DNA of 64,000 bases from the NCBI RefSeq assembly GCF_048544455.1, contig NC_133528.1, positions 46,646,002 through 46,710,001 on the forward strand, in the 5' to 3' direction. This document shows positions 1-9,802 of the stretch, in pieces. Numbering within the stretch: position 1 is the stretch's first letter; every line of letters starts with the position of its first letter. A model generated the notes under the pieces. It was not told the origin of the DNA and did not search any database. It saw nothing but the letters and a program-made list of their open reading frames with translations. The translations under genes and the position numbers were made by a program. This DNA comes from Silene latifolia (lineage: Eukaryota > Streptophyta > Magnoliopsida > Caryophyllales > Caryophyllaceae).

Positions 1-699
1 AAATCTACCGTTCCGACTCAACCTATATGCTAAAATAAAGGAGAAATTTTTTGAATTTTTGAATTTTATAATTTTATAATTTTTTATTTTTTATTTTTTG
101 TATTTTTTCAATTTTTGAAAATAAAAGACAATACATACAAAAATTAAACGTGACAACAGAAATGTAATAAAAACAATATGCAGACACAGATATGGATGCA
201 TATACCCTCCCCAAACCAAACTGTACAGTGCCCTCATTGTACTCTAAAATAGAGAAAGGAAATGCAAACTGAAAAGAGAAGTGAAGCTTTGGAAAACTTA
301 CAAGAACACGCAAAGTAGAGACCTCCCCAAACCAGCCAGCAACAAGGGAGGTCGCTGATAGCTTCATAAAAACGTGACGCGAATCAAAACAAGCGATCTC
401 GATGGTACTTGATCGAGGTACAAAAGTACTCTATCGAGTCAAATGGGTTGCGGAAGTTGCTCGATCGAGAACAAAAAGTACTCGATCGAGGCATCCTCGT
501 TTGGTACCTACAAATACGCAATGAACAACCCACAGGACTGACAAAACAAGCCTAACGTTCCAGTCTATCGTCTGAGAACCAATTATTACACACACAACAA
601 AAACTGAAATGTTCGAAAAGCAACTAAAAAGTTTTAAACTCCGGGTTGCCTCCCGGACAGCGCTAGTTTCAGATAGGTCCCAGCTCGGCCTTCTTTTCT

Positions 700-990
700 T
701 CATCCACCCACACAAATCAATGTCCCACAACAAGGCTTATGGCTAAATGTGGTCCCTTCAGCATCCATGATTTTGACTTTAGGTCGCCACAACACAGCAT
801 CGGAAAAACAGCGACTCTTTACAGCATCAACCACGTCGCGTCTTCTCTTGGCCTTATCCCACGCCCTCCTCTTATGTGGGATGGAATATTCAAATCCTCC
901 TCCCGGGTCTTCTAACATGTCATGACCTTTATAAGAGGAAACAAGGCGATATTCCTCCAACTTACTCCCAAACTGGGGCGGAGGCGTCAA
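700..990 (-). CDS. Hypothetical downstream frame of the Athila-like derivative
   Basis: A 96-codon frame beginning near PPPQFGSKLEEYR, with a basic patch KRRRDVVDAVKSR in the middle. The same frame stays open upstream to about 1065 without an ATG, so it may be the shifted continuation of the gag-like frame. I recognise no domain. It could equally be chance coding in element DNA. Confidence 0.25.
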   Translation of the reverse strand: MTPPPQFGSKLEEYRLVSSYKGHDMLEDPGGGFEYSIPHKRRAWDKAKRRRDVVDAVKSRCFSDAVLWRPKVKIMDAEGTTFSHKPCCGTLICVGG

Positions 991-1070
991 ATCAACAGCA
1001 GTATATGATTTAACGGAAGGAATAGAAGGAATCCCATCGGGTTCAACAGAAGGAATATCATTACCTCCGG

Positions 1071-2012
1071 TTAATAGGATTGGTCTTCAATTACCTTTTT
1101 ATCGTCATCCGGAATAGGCATGAATGACGAGTCAACACTGTTGATAGCCAAATCATTCGATCGAGAATGAATGGTGCTCGATCGAAGGGTTTCTTCACCA
1201 AAACTACTCGATCGAACAATGCTTACTGTTCGATCGAGGTCTTCTTCCTCAGCAGTGCTCGATCGAACAGTATAGGGTGTTCGATCGAGGTCTTCCTCGT
1301 ATAAATTGTTCGATCGAGTGTTGTAAGCTGTTAGATCGAACACTTCCTCATATAAGTCATTCGATCGAACGTTGTAGGTTGTTCGATCGAATTTTTGTTG
1401 TTGTACAGTGCAGAAGTCTTCGTATGATGCTTCATTTTCAGCTAAATCTTCGAATTCCGAGTGATACATATCATCGTCGTCAATAGGCAACTCAGGTCCT
1501 TCATAGGAAAGACCGCTTTCGGTACAGATAGCATATACCATCTCTGAGTGCCTAAAATCCAACTCGGTAGCTAATTGAGCTATTTGAGATTCAAATAGCT
1601 TGTTGTGAGCCTCTCTAGATTTATCATATTCTTGCATTTGAAGTGCAAGTGCCTTTACCAAAGACTTCAATACAGCAATTTCTTCATTGTTTTTAGCGGG
1701 AGGAGGGGTTTGTTGTTGCGGCGGCCAAATAAATGGAGGCTTTTGATAGCCTTGTTGCTGAAGCGGATTTGGCGGCACATATGCAAAGGAATGACTAGCT
1801 TATCTATGCTGCTTAAACGCATAGACTTCATCGTTCTCTGCCAGACAAATAACAGCATTGTGACCCGCAGCACCACATCTCTCATAGTAGACCACCTGTT
1901 GCGACATAGTATAGAACTGAGGTGGACCACCCCAAGATTATCTATTCTCTAGCTTGTCAGATCTTGCATTCTGAGCTTCAAATTGTGCTATAATTCTGGA
2001 GACGTTAGACAT
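1071..2012 (-). pseudogene. Short Athila-type gag-like frame with two in-frame stops
   Basis: One reading frame runs from an ATG at 2012 to the stop at 1071, broken only by TAA at codon 25 (1940-1938) and codon 71 (1802-1800). Around codons 43-56 it has YERCGAAGHNAVIC, a zinc knuckle (CX2CX4HX4C) whose first cysteine is tyrosine. After the second stop come a Pro/Gln-rich stretch and a helical segment containing ESQIAQLATEL, which resembles the segment after the knuckle in Athila gag. The C-terminal third is five 17-residue repeats. The usual N-terminal gag core is missing, since only about 185 bp separate the primer site from the ATG. Best read as a gag remnant of a non-autonomous element. 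Confidence 0.6.
1137..1391 (-). repeat. 51-bp in-frame tandem repeat (5 units) in the gag-like frame
   Basis: Five consecutive 51-bp units encode 17-residue repeats of the form (F/L)DRTxYxVRSxxLYEED. Each unit carries one or two copies of the palindrome TCGATCGA, nine exact copies in about 230 bp. Unit length is conserved exactly while the residues drift, so the frame was kept during expansion. Confidence 0.85.
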
Positions 2013-2196
2013 TTTGGTAGAAGAATCAAAGGTACTCAAGCCTTCCCTTTGATGATCTTTCTCCTAGAATCCAGTCTAGGTAGGACCTGTAGGACCTATC
2101 AAAACAACACTAAAGGAAAAAGGTAAAAACTGCCTCAAGGAATAATTTCCTTTAGGCTAAAGACAGACCGAAATAAAGCAAAAAGATAACGTCGCC

Positions 2197-2214
2197 TCCC
2201 CGGCAACGGCGCCA
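2197..2214 (-). other. Primer binding site, tRNA-Asp type
   Basis: The plus strand reads TCCCCGGCAACGGCGCCA, which equals the 3' end of plant tRNA-Asp(GTC) including CCA. The minus strand therefore carries the complementary primer site. It sits six bases inside the LTR end, as expected for Athila/Tat elements, and fixes the element's orientation. Confidence 0.85.
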
Positions 2215-2219
2215 AAATT

Positions 2220-3451
2220 TGACACGGTTGTCGCAACCCTATCAAAAATAAAACCAACCGACCTAAACTTATGCAGCAGAGGTAAGTCGGGTATCGTATC
2301 AACAGGGAGGCTGTTTGTGATCTATTTGTCTAATTAGGTTTGTCTGTGTCACTGGGTTGTTTTTTTGATGTGCTAAACTAAAAGTGCGGTAAAAGTAAGA
2401 TGTGATCAAATAAGAGAGGAAAGTGCTAGGATTGTCGGTTCACCATGCTTTCCTAAGGATCCAAAACTAAAGTCAAAGGTCGGTATAAATTCGGTCTCCC
2501 GGGTAGTGAAAACGTCCTTCCGGTCCGCTATTCGCCCTACAACATCAATAACTTAGCTTCCGCCCTCATTAGAATGCCCTAATGTTCACTGCAGGTCTTA
2601 CCCCTTCCAATCTTTCGATCTAGGTCAAGGCGTAACAAAATTAACTAGCTAAATGCGTCGACTCAAGCAGCTAATTACAGTTAATTGCAGTGATTAACAA
2701 CACAAACCCAATTCAACCTAGTCTAATCATCTAAATCTCAATCTTCCTAATTACCATGGCTCCCCTGTATCCCAGCATAAGGGATTTAGCTATTCATAAC
2801 AGTAAATAAAGTAATATCAATAAGTAAAGCAAAACTAAACATGGTGTATAAAGATGTGAAAAAGAGAATTAGATTAAATAGAAAGAGAGTAAAGAGAAAG
2901 ATTACACAAAACGAGATCCGGAAAGTAAGAAGAACAAAGTAACGTCGAACAGAATGAAAGGGATCCCAAACTTAATAGTGCCGAATGAAAGATATTTAAA
3001 CCTAATTGAGTCTCTCCTATTTATAGGAGATATACTTTATTAACCTCACTCGATCCAGAACCTCCAAAATGCCACCCCTCGATCGAGAACAGCAGGGTCT
3101 TGATCGAGGTCTTCTCGGCACCAAAAAACACTCCATCGAACTGATAGTCCAACAAAAGCCTTCGATCGAGTTAACACCACTGAAACAGCTCATTGCTCGT
3201 TGAATTGCTTCTACAACTTCTTCACGCTCCCCGAGGCGATAGTATTCTTGCTCCAATTTCTTCCATCTCCTAAATGCAAGCTAACGGGATAGTAAAAGGC
3301 TCGATCCTGCTTCTTTCGGGCCCGTTCCTGCAATTAAAGCCAAGCGAATCAAAGTAGACTAGTCGGGGCATTTCGTATCCTAAAACTATGGGAATCACAT
3401 AGAAATGCATGCAGATAAAACTTTAAAAGGCTATATAAAATGCACGCATCA
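2220..3451 (-). repeat. 5' LTR of the Athila-like element
   Basis: On the minus strand the LTR begins TGATGCGTGC and ends CCGTGTCA, directly followed by AATTTTGGCGCCG and the primer site. The length is 1232 bp. The right boundary (3451) is inferred from the TGATGCG start, and no second LTR is in the window for comparison. Two TCGATCGAG motifs (about 3078 and 3162) occur inside it. Confidence 0.6.
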
Positions 3452-3910
3452 AGTTATATCTTTACTTGAATTGTTTGCAAATCGAGTCGACGAGAATCGT
3501 CTGGGTTGTAACAGCTTAGCTCCCCAACGGCTCCCCCATTCCCATCTAAGCCATGTCGTGAATACTTGTTAGTATAGTTCAAATCAACCTCACATGCTAA
3601 ATCACTTAGACAAAGTAGGTGAAATACATTAAATGATTAGAAACCAAGTGCACATGTTAGGATCAAAATGGTGTTTTGCACTCTCATATAACGATCGTAG
3701 TCTTATCCAATTAGCCATCATAGTCCCAAGAGAGGTTGTTATTGTAATGGGCGGGGGTGAGTGTTTTATTAACGAATGAACTTCCCATCACGTAATTTCA
3801 ACAACGAACTCAAATCTCATTTTCAAAAATGGTTCCCAAATTTCCTTAAGTTTAGTGGCGACTCCAAGACGATTTTCAACCCCGTGGATTTTCAAATTCT
3901 CACATCCACA
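3452..3910 (+). repeat. Eroded 3' end of a Tat-type LTR (plus orientation)
   Basis: The stretch ends with GTGGCGACTCC...CCCCGTGG...CACATCCACA at 3910. This is the same order of motifs as the end of the Retand-like LTR at 8940-9004 (GTGGCGACTCC...CCCCGTGGG...GTGTCCACA). Upstream similarity is faint (CACATGCTA near 3590). It is cut on the left by the Athila-like LTR and on the right abuts the minus-strand RNase H remnant at 3911. Confidence 0.45.
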
Positions 3911-5481
3911 ACTGTATACCTGTAGGTTTCTGATTCCCAACTCTAGAGCTAGTTGCATCCCTAGTATTAAGGCTTCGTATTCTGTTTCATTGTTAGTAGC
4001 CTTGAACTCACAGCGGACTGCTTGTGATATCAGATCCCCTAGTGGAGATTGCAAGATTAGGCCTACTTCTGCCCCTCTTTGGTTGGAGGCGCTAATGTGC
4101 ATCTGCCAGATTTCAGGATCCTTCTCCCCTTTTAGGTCAAGATCTTTTTATCAGCCAGGTTTTGGATAACTGGGCTGAAGTCTGAAACGAAATCTGCCAA
4201 TGCATGTTATTTTATTGTCGTCCTTGGATCGTACCTAATGTCATATCCACTAAGGTGTACGGACCATTTTGACATTCTTCCTGGTAATTCAGGCTTCCTT
4301 ATTACGGACTTTAAGGGATAATTAGTCACGACATGTATGGTGTGTGATTCAAAATAAGGGCGCGGTTTGTAGGATGCAATTATAAGTGCAAGACCAGGTT
4401 TTCGAGGGATGTGTACCTGGTCTCTGCCGGTATCAAAGACTTGCTTACATAGTAGACTGGTTGCTGCTCCTTGACTAGTATCGCACTCACTGCTACCTCT
4501 GTGACGGTTAGGTAAAGGAACAATGGTTCTCCTTGCTCTGGTTTTGATAGCAGCGGCGGGGTGCTAAGATAATGCTTCAGCTCTATGAATACTTGTTCGT
4601 GCTCTGCGGTCTATTCGAATCTTTGAATCTTCCTCAATATATCATAGAATAGCCTGTATCTGTTAGAAGATCTCGAAAGGAACCTGCTGAGAGCTGCCAC
4701 TTTTCCTGCTAGCCGTTGAACGTCTTTTGGCTTTTCTTGTGACTCTAATTGTAGCACTGCCTTTATTTGTTCTGTGCTGGCCTCTATTCCCCTTTAGGTC
4801 ACTATGTAGCCCAAGAACTTCCTAGATAAGACTCCAAAAAGTACATTTGGAAGGGTTCAGCTTCATTTTGTACTCTCTGAGTGTGTCAAAGGTTTCTACC
4901 AGATGCTGCATATGATCCCCGACTTTCTTTGACTTTACTATCATATCATCAATATATACTTACGTAGTTCTTCCTATCTGCTCTATGAACATTCAGTTGA
5001 CCAACCTTTGATAGCTAGATCCTGCATTCTTCAGACCAAAAGCCATAACGTTGTAACAGTATATACCACTTTCTGAGATGAATGTTGTCTTCTCTTAGTC
5101 GGCTGGGTCAATCTTGATTTGGTTGTAACCACTCCACGCATCCAGAAATGTTAGCATCTCGTGTCCAGTTGTGGCGTCGACCATGGCATCAATATACGGC
5201 AGCGGGAAGGGATCTTTTGGGCACGCCTTATTGAGATCGGTGAAGTCCACACATACTCTCCACTTCCCATTCTTTTTAGGTACTACCACTATGTTTGATA
5301 GCCACTCTGGATACTTTACCTCTCTTATTTTGTTTCCTGCCAGCAGGTTATCCACCTTATGGTTGATTACCTTATTTCTTTCAGCTGCGAACTTTCTTCG
5401 CCTCTGCTGGACAGGCTTGCATCTTGGGTCTACACTCAGCCTGTGTGTGATGACAGATGGGTCTATCCCTACCGTCGTCAT
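3911..5481 (-). pseudogene. Tat-type reverse transcriptase and RNase H remnant
   Basis: The open stretch 5481-5095 carries RT motifs WLSNIVVVPKKNGKWRVCVD, DLNKACPKDPFPLP and TFLDAWSGYNQI. Downstream, across several stops and shifts, I can still follow VYIDDMIVKSK (the YxDD active-site box, around 4945) and further RT sequence. An RNase H module at 4102-3911 contains AVRCEFKATNNETEYEALILG and LELGIRNLQVYS. The expected aspartate of the RNase H D-G-[AS] start reads S (HISAS), so activity would be lost. The frame stops matching at 3911, where a foreign LTR end begins. Non-functional. Confidence 0.75.
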
Positions 5482-5818
5482 GGGACTATGCGAAATAATT
5501 CATGTTGGCTTGCAAGAACTTGATTAGGTGTTGCCTAAGGTCGCATGTGCACTCTGCCCCTATTAGTACTGTTCTTTCTGGGTGTCGTCCGTCCAGGTTG
5601 ACTTAATCTAGCTCTTTGGCTGGGGGATCAACGTACTCATCCTGGATGTGCGGCTTTTGTAATTGTTATGCTGAGGTGATGGCTGTGCATTTTAGTGCCT
5701 TCTTATTGCATCCCCTGGCTTCTTCCTGATCTCCACATATTTTTTCCACTTCCCAGAGTGTGGGGAATTTCACGCATTGATGATATGTTGAGGGAACTGC
5801 CTTCATTAGATGTAGCCA

Positions 5819-6715
5819 TCATCTTCCAAGGATAAGATTGTAGGTGGATGGTCCATCAATGACCAAGTACCATACTTGCTTGTTAATTCCTCCTACATAG
5901 GTTGGGACCACGATCTCTCCTAATGAGTTGGTCGTTTCCCCACTGAATCCTACCAGTGGGATGGTTTTCCTCTGCAAGTCCTTCTCGCTGAATCCAATGT
6001 TTTCTATAGTTTTTAGCGATATTAGATTGACCGAGTTGCCAGTATCTACCAGGACCTTCCTAACCGTGCAATTGGCCATTGACAGTGTTATGATAAGTGC
6101 GTCATGGCGCTCCTGACTGTCATGGACATCTTCCTCATCGAAAGTGAGGGCAGGCAGGTCGATGTGGGAAACTCTGCAGGAGGTTTCTGGCCTGTCACCC
6201 TTGGTCTCGGAAGCGTGTCTCTTTGCCGCCGAATATGTCAATCCGCATAGGTCTGAGCCGCATGTTATCACGTTTACTATTTTGGTGCATGTATGCGGTG
6301 TGAAGGGCTTAGCCTGTTTTGCAAAACCCACTTTATCTTGCTGCTTGCCCCCCCCTTGTTCATAAAGGCGTCTGATCTCCCTGCGCAGAGTATAGCAATC
6401 CTCTGTGGTATGCCCAATATCACGATGGAACTCGCACTTCTTCTTGCTGTCTTTCCTCCAGGCTTGTCCTTCTATCGGCGGCCTAGGCCACCTCACTCCG
6501 TCTCCCATTTTCCTTAGTGCTTTCAGAATTCCCCCGATGCAATTTGTGAACCCATACTCGACTAGCATAGAAAGCTGTTGATTTTCCTCTCTATTGTCAA
6601 TTCTGTTCACTCCTCTACCATATGGTTGGTATCTCTCCTCTTTTTTCCCAGTTGGCTGTTTTCTGACTGGATACGCTTGGCGTACTTGGTATGCTTGCCC
6701 TGGCGAGCATATCAT
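5819..6715 (-). pseudogene. Tat-type gag C-terminus with zinc knuckle and aspartic protease
   Basis: A 298-codon open stretch. Residues about 92-106 hold the Tat-variant knuckle CEFHRDIGHTTEDC (CX2HX4HX4C). Residues about 221-235 hold VRKVLVDTGNSVNLIS, a retropepsin DTG active site, followed by a flap-like IPLVGFSGE and ending near YNLILGR, the usual protease C-terminus. No ATG is placed convincingly and the frame is closed on both sides, so it is a fragment of a longer gag-pol. It contrasts with the Retand-like neighbour, which has no recognisable protease. Confidence 0.75.
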
Positions 6716-6932
6716 CTTCCAGTCCGATTGTTGTTGCGGTTTTTTCTTAGACTACCCTAAAGTTGTGGCAAGGATACATTGTCAGCAGTTTGTACAGATC
6801 TGAATCGTTGTGTAGGCCCCTCCTGAATGCTTCCACTGCTGTCGACACGTCACACTCTTGTACTGCAACCTTTTCGTTAATAAACCTGGTGTTGAACTCT
6901 CCAATCGTCTCGTTGACGCCTTGGACTATTCG

Positions 6933-7286
6933 TTATAAATCGTCGGCGTGCTTTTGTGGCTTTCGGCTGCTAGCAAACTGTTGAGTGAACTCGTTTACCA
7001 AGTCGGCAAATGTTGATATCGACCTGTTAGGTAGACGTATGAGCCATCGAAGTACCGGCCCTGACAAAGTTGATCTGAACCCCTTACACATGCAAGCTTC
7101 ATTCACATACCCAATGGCCATTACTGTCATCATCTTTTGTTTGTATTGGCTCACGTGATCAAAGGGCTTCGTCGTGCCATCAAAGAGTGTCATGTTTTGG
7201 TTGTTGAATCCCTTTGGCATGGCGACAAACGATATTGGGTCCATTGAATGGCGAGTCTGCGTAGCTATCAGGTCATGCCTTCTCAA
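6933..7286 (-). pseudogene. Tat-type gag capsid remnant
   Basis: A 117-codon frame with the retrotransposon gag pattern: FNNQNMTLFDGTTKPFDHVSQY, then CMCKGFRSTLSGPVLRWLIRLP and FADLVNEFTQQFASSRK. This corresponds to the capsid-like core of Tat gag proteins (FDGTxDPxxHVxxY and LxGxALxWFxxLPxxSIxxFxxLxxxFxxxF). It is separated from the knuckle/protease stretch by about 220 bp with stops. The region 7290-8190 should hold the gag N-terminus, but I can follow no clear frame in it. Confidence 0.7.
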
Positions 7287-8196
7287 GTGGAGGTGGCATC
7301 CCTGGTACCATGCTTAGCATCTCCCTTAGCTCCAAGTACTGCTGGTTTGTTAAGCTGCCTGAATCTGCACTGCGGCTGCCAGCTATCTGCTGATTTCGAG
7401 TACCGCTTCCGGGCCAGAGCTCCCCAGGGCTCTGGTTTTGTCTGTTATCTAGAGAGGTTGATGTTATAAGTGTCCCTCGGTGCCAGCCTATCTACGGACT
7501 GCCTACAGATCCTGCGCCAGGCGTCTTGTTAGTCATAACGAAATTATTGGCCAGAATATTACCTCATACCATCTCTGTGTTGCTAGCAGGCTGTCAGCTA
7601 TCTGGTGTTAGATATCCTAGCCCCTATGGGACTATTCTTTCTCCTGTCGGTACTACTGTCAGATCAAATCTAGTCACCAACTCGGCTGGAATCTGTTGCG
7701 GTTGACTCCTGCTGCCTGATGCCCCTTGGGAGGGCTCTACAACTGAAGCCTGGTTTCCACCCTTTGTGCTTGATGGCGTGCTTGCTTGCTGCTTAAGGAG
7801 GTCTATATGTGCGGTGCTCCCTGTTTCTCCTTGTTGCTTGGGCTTCTGCCTTCCTCTAGTCTTCCCGCATACTTTCCATTACTTTCTGCTAATTGTCCAT
7901 GCCGTTAAGCAGAGTCTGTGTTGGACTTGGCGGTGGGGTGAGACTCACGCCCCCCGGTCCCTTATCCGACTTGGAGTGCATTCCTACAGTAGGAGTCTTG
8001 GGAGGTAAGGTGACCTTAGCAACGGGTGTAAGACGTATGTCCGGGTGCCTGAGTTTGAGCCGCTGAAGCCGAATTCTGGATGGGGTTTGGTGGTATCAAC
8101 GGCGGTTGATTACCTCCTGACCCGGCTGCTGATGCTGATGATGCGTTCTTTCTTCTGTACATTCCGTATTGAGTAATTAACATTGACGACCACTAT

Positions 8197-8214
8197 GCCC
8201 CACGGTGGGCGCCA
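8197..8214 (-). other. Primer binding site of the minus-strand Tat element
   Basis: The minus strand reads TGGCGCCCACCGTGGGGC, preceded by AATAGTT, in the format of Tat/Ogre primer sites. I do not assign the tRNA. The adjoining LTR end has lost a clean CA terminus. Confidence 0.6.
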
Positions 8215-8423
8215 AACTATTTAGGTATTTTTTTTACCGAACTAGGTTAAATTAGGTCAAAGTAGTCTTATGCGTTATTCGTAAGGTTAAAGTGTGTATG
8301 GTTGATATGTAAATAGTTTGAGGTGTAAGTAAAAGATTAACACAAGAGCTTTGGTGGCGCGGAAAACCCAATGTGGAAAACGACCGCGGGAAGGGGAAGG
8401 TACCCTTCCAAGGATTGCACTAG

Positions 8424-9004
8424 CTTTTCCTTTTCTTTTCTCAAAATTATCCGTTTTAAGTGTATTTTCGACGTAAATCAAACTATTGTAATTTATTGTA
8501 ATTTTAATTATTGTCTTGTATCTTTATTGTTCGTTTGCTTTAACATGTAATCAATGTAAATCCCTACTTCGACCCCATTGTATGTTAAACTACATGTTCA
8601 CCGACTTAGTTAATCTTCACATGCTAGGATTAATTTATTGGATGTTGCATTGCATGCATATAATCGACAACATATCAAGTGTAGATGATTTTCCCTAATC
8701 ATTAGTAGAGGCCGCTATCGAGGCGGGCAGGATTAGGTGTTCGATCAAAAGAGCTTCCAAATACGTACCCTCACCCCTTACTCCAGATCTCTATGAACAT
8801 CCTTGTTCATTGGCATCCACGAGAGTCATTCTAGACATAGAATGCTAAGGGTAATGAGTTCTTAGTGTCTATGTCATTACTTTGTGTCTTGACATGACGC
8901 GAAGTATTTGAACGGTTTCCAATTTTCCACAATAAATTGGTGGCGACTCCACAAATGCAAACGCTTGTTTTCCCAAGCGACCCCGTGGGCCTCCCGTGTC
9001 CACA
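8424..9004 (+). repeat. 5' LTR remnant (3' quarter) of the Retand-like element
   Basis: This aligns nearly end to end with 30205-30786, including TTTTCGACGTAAATC, the ATCGAGGCGGGC segment and the CCGTGTCCACA terminus. The left 1.8 kb of the LTR is missing; homology stops abruptly near 8424 at the junction with the opposite-strand element. Confidence 0.85.
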
Positions 9005-9007
9005 GTT

Positions 9008-9025
9008 TGGCGACTCCGCTGGGGA
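9008..9025 (+). other. Primer binding site of the Retand-like element
   Basis: TGGCGACTCCGCTGGGGA begins four bases after the LTR end (ACA at 9004), the usual position. The leader that follows (9026-9802) shows no convincing coding frame and ends at the gag ATG. Confidence 0.75.
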
Positions 9026-9802
9026 GTAATACACTTACGTGTTGCCAAGGGTGAAACTTAAACAAGGTTAGGGAATAGTTTATATGAGACAGTTGTCGGT
9101 TTTCATTACTCGATCTTTCTAGATCGTTTTATTTGGCCTTCCTAGGCCCAACCCAACCCATTCGACCAATCGTCCCGTCTGGATGGTCCAAATTCTTATC
9201 TGGGCCTAAGGATGGATAGCAATTGACGTCAACCATACCATGATGCTTACTCTTGTTTGTATCAAGAGCTTTCACTACTCGAGGGAATGGACTAGGAATC
9301 AGTCTTACTCCTGTTTGGTACGAGCATCTCCACAGACCCCGGGTTTGATGTTCGGTATGGCAACCCACCCTTTAAACCAAAACCCTTTTAAATGCACTCA
9401 ACATACCGTTATAATGCATGTTTAAATGCTTGTCTCATATGTGATCACCATTTTTCTAAACAAAACCATGACGAATTTTGTAAAATCAAAAATCTCTTTT
9501 AAAAATGTAAATATTTTCGAAAAAAGGCCCAAATTAGCGCAAAATGAGTCGAAACTCTGTCCAAATATCGAGTCAAAAGTAGGGCCTCAAAAAGCCCATT
9601 TCAAAACCTCACTTCGAGTCAACACTCCTACAACTACACTACAGTTGGTTAGGACGAACATTTCAAAGCTTTGTCATTTTCAAACCTCACTTACACGAGT
9701 GGCACACTCCCACTTCACAGTTCGAGTCTTTTCTTTGAGTAAGTGTGCTAGAATGGTCGATTGTGTTTTGATTCGTCGTCAATCTCCTATCCAGTTTCCA
9801 AG

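Larger units (their letters stand above)
1..3451 (-). mobile_element. Athila-like Ty3/gypsy derivative, partial (5' LTR plus shortened gag region)
   Basis: The element is read right to left. A TG..CA-bounded LTR (2220-3451) is followed by a primer site matching tRNA-Asp and then a short degenerate gag frame. Further downstream on the minus strand, near 640-670, is the pattern GCGCT...GGGAGGCAACCCGG that I associate with internal regions of Athila-type elements. No protease, RT or integrase is seen before the window edge, and the gag region is much shorter than in full Athila elements, so this is probably a non-autonomous derivative. Its 3' LTR would lie left of position 1. Apart from ORFs noted separately, 1-699 shows only AT-rich sequence and a few TCGATCGAG motifs. 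Confidence 0.7.
3911..8423 (-). mobile_element. Decayed Tat-lineage Ty3/gypsy element, integrase missing
   Basis: In minus-strand order the element has a primer site (8197-8214), gag (7286-6933 and flanks), zinc knuckle plus protease (6715-5819), RT (5481 down through about 4600) and RNase H down to 3911, where it is cut by another LTR. Integrase is absent. Many stops and frameshifts show it is old. About 210 bp of its LTR remains (8215-8423) before the junction with the opposite-strand Retand-like LTR. The knuckle form CX2HX4HX4C and the RNase H type match the Tat clade. Stretches between the named pieces are eroded element sequence. Confidence 0.75.

Noticed and set aside
1137-1391. CRISPR-like spaced repeats
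   Set aside because: Regular 51-bp units are contiguous, coding and in a plant retroelement; no repeat/spacer structure.
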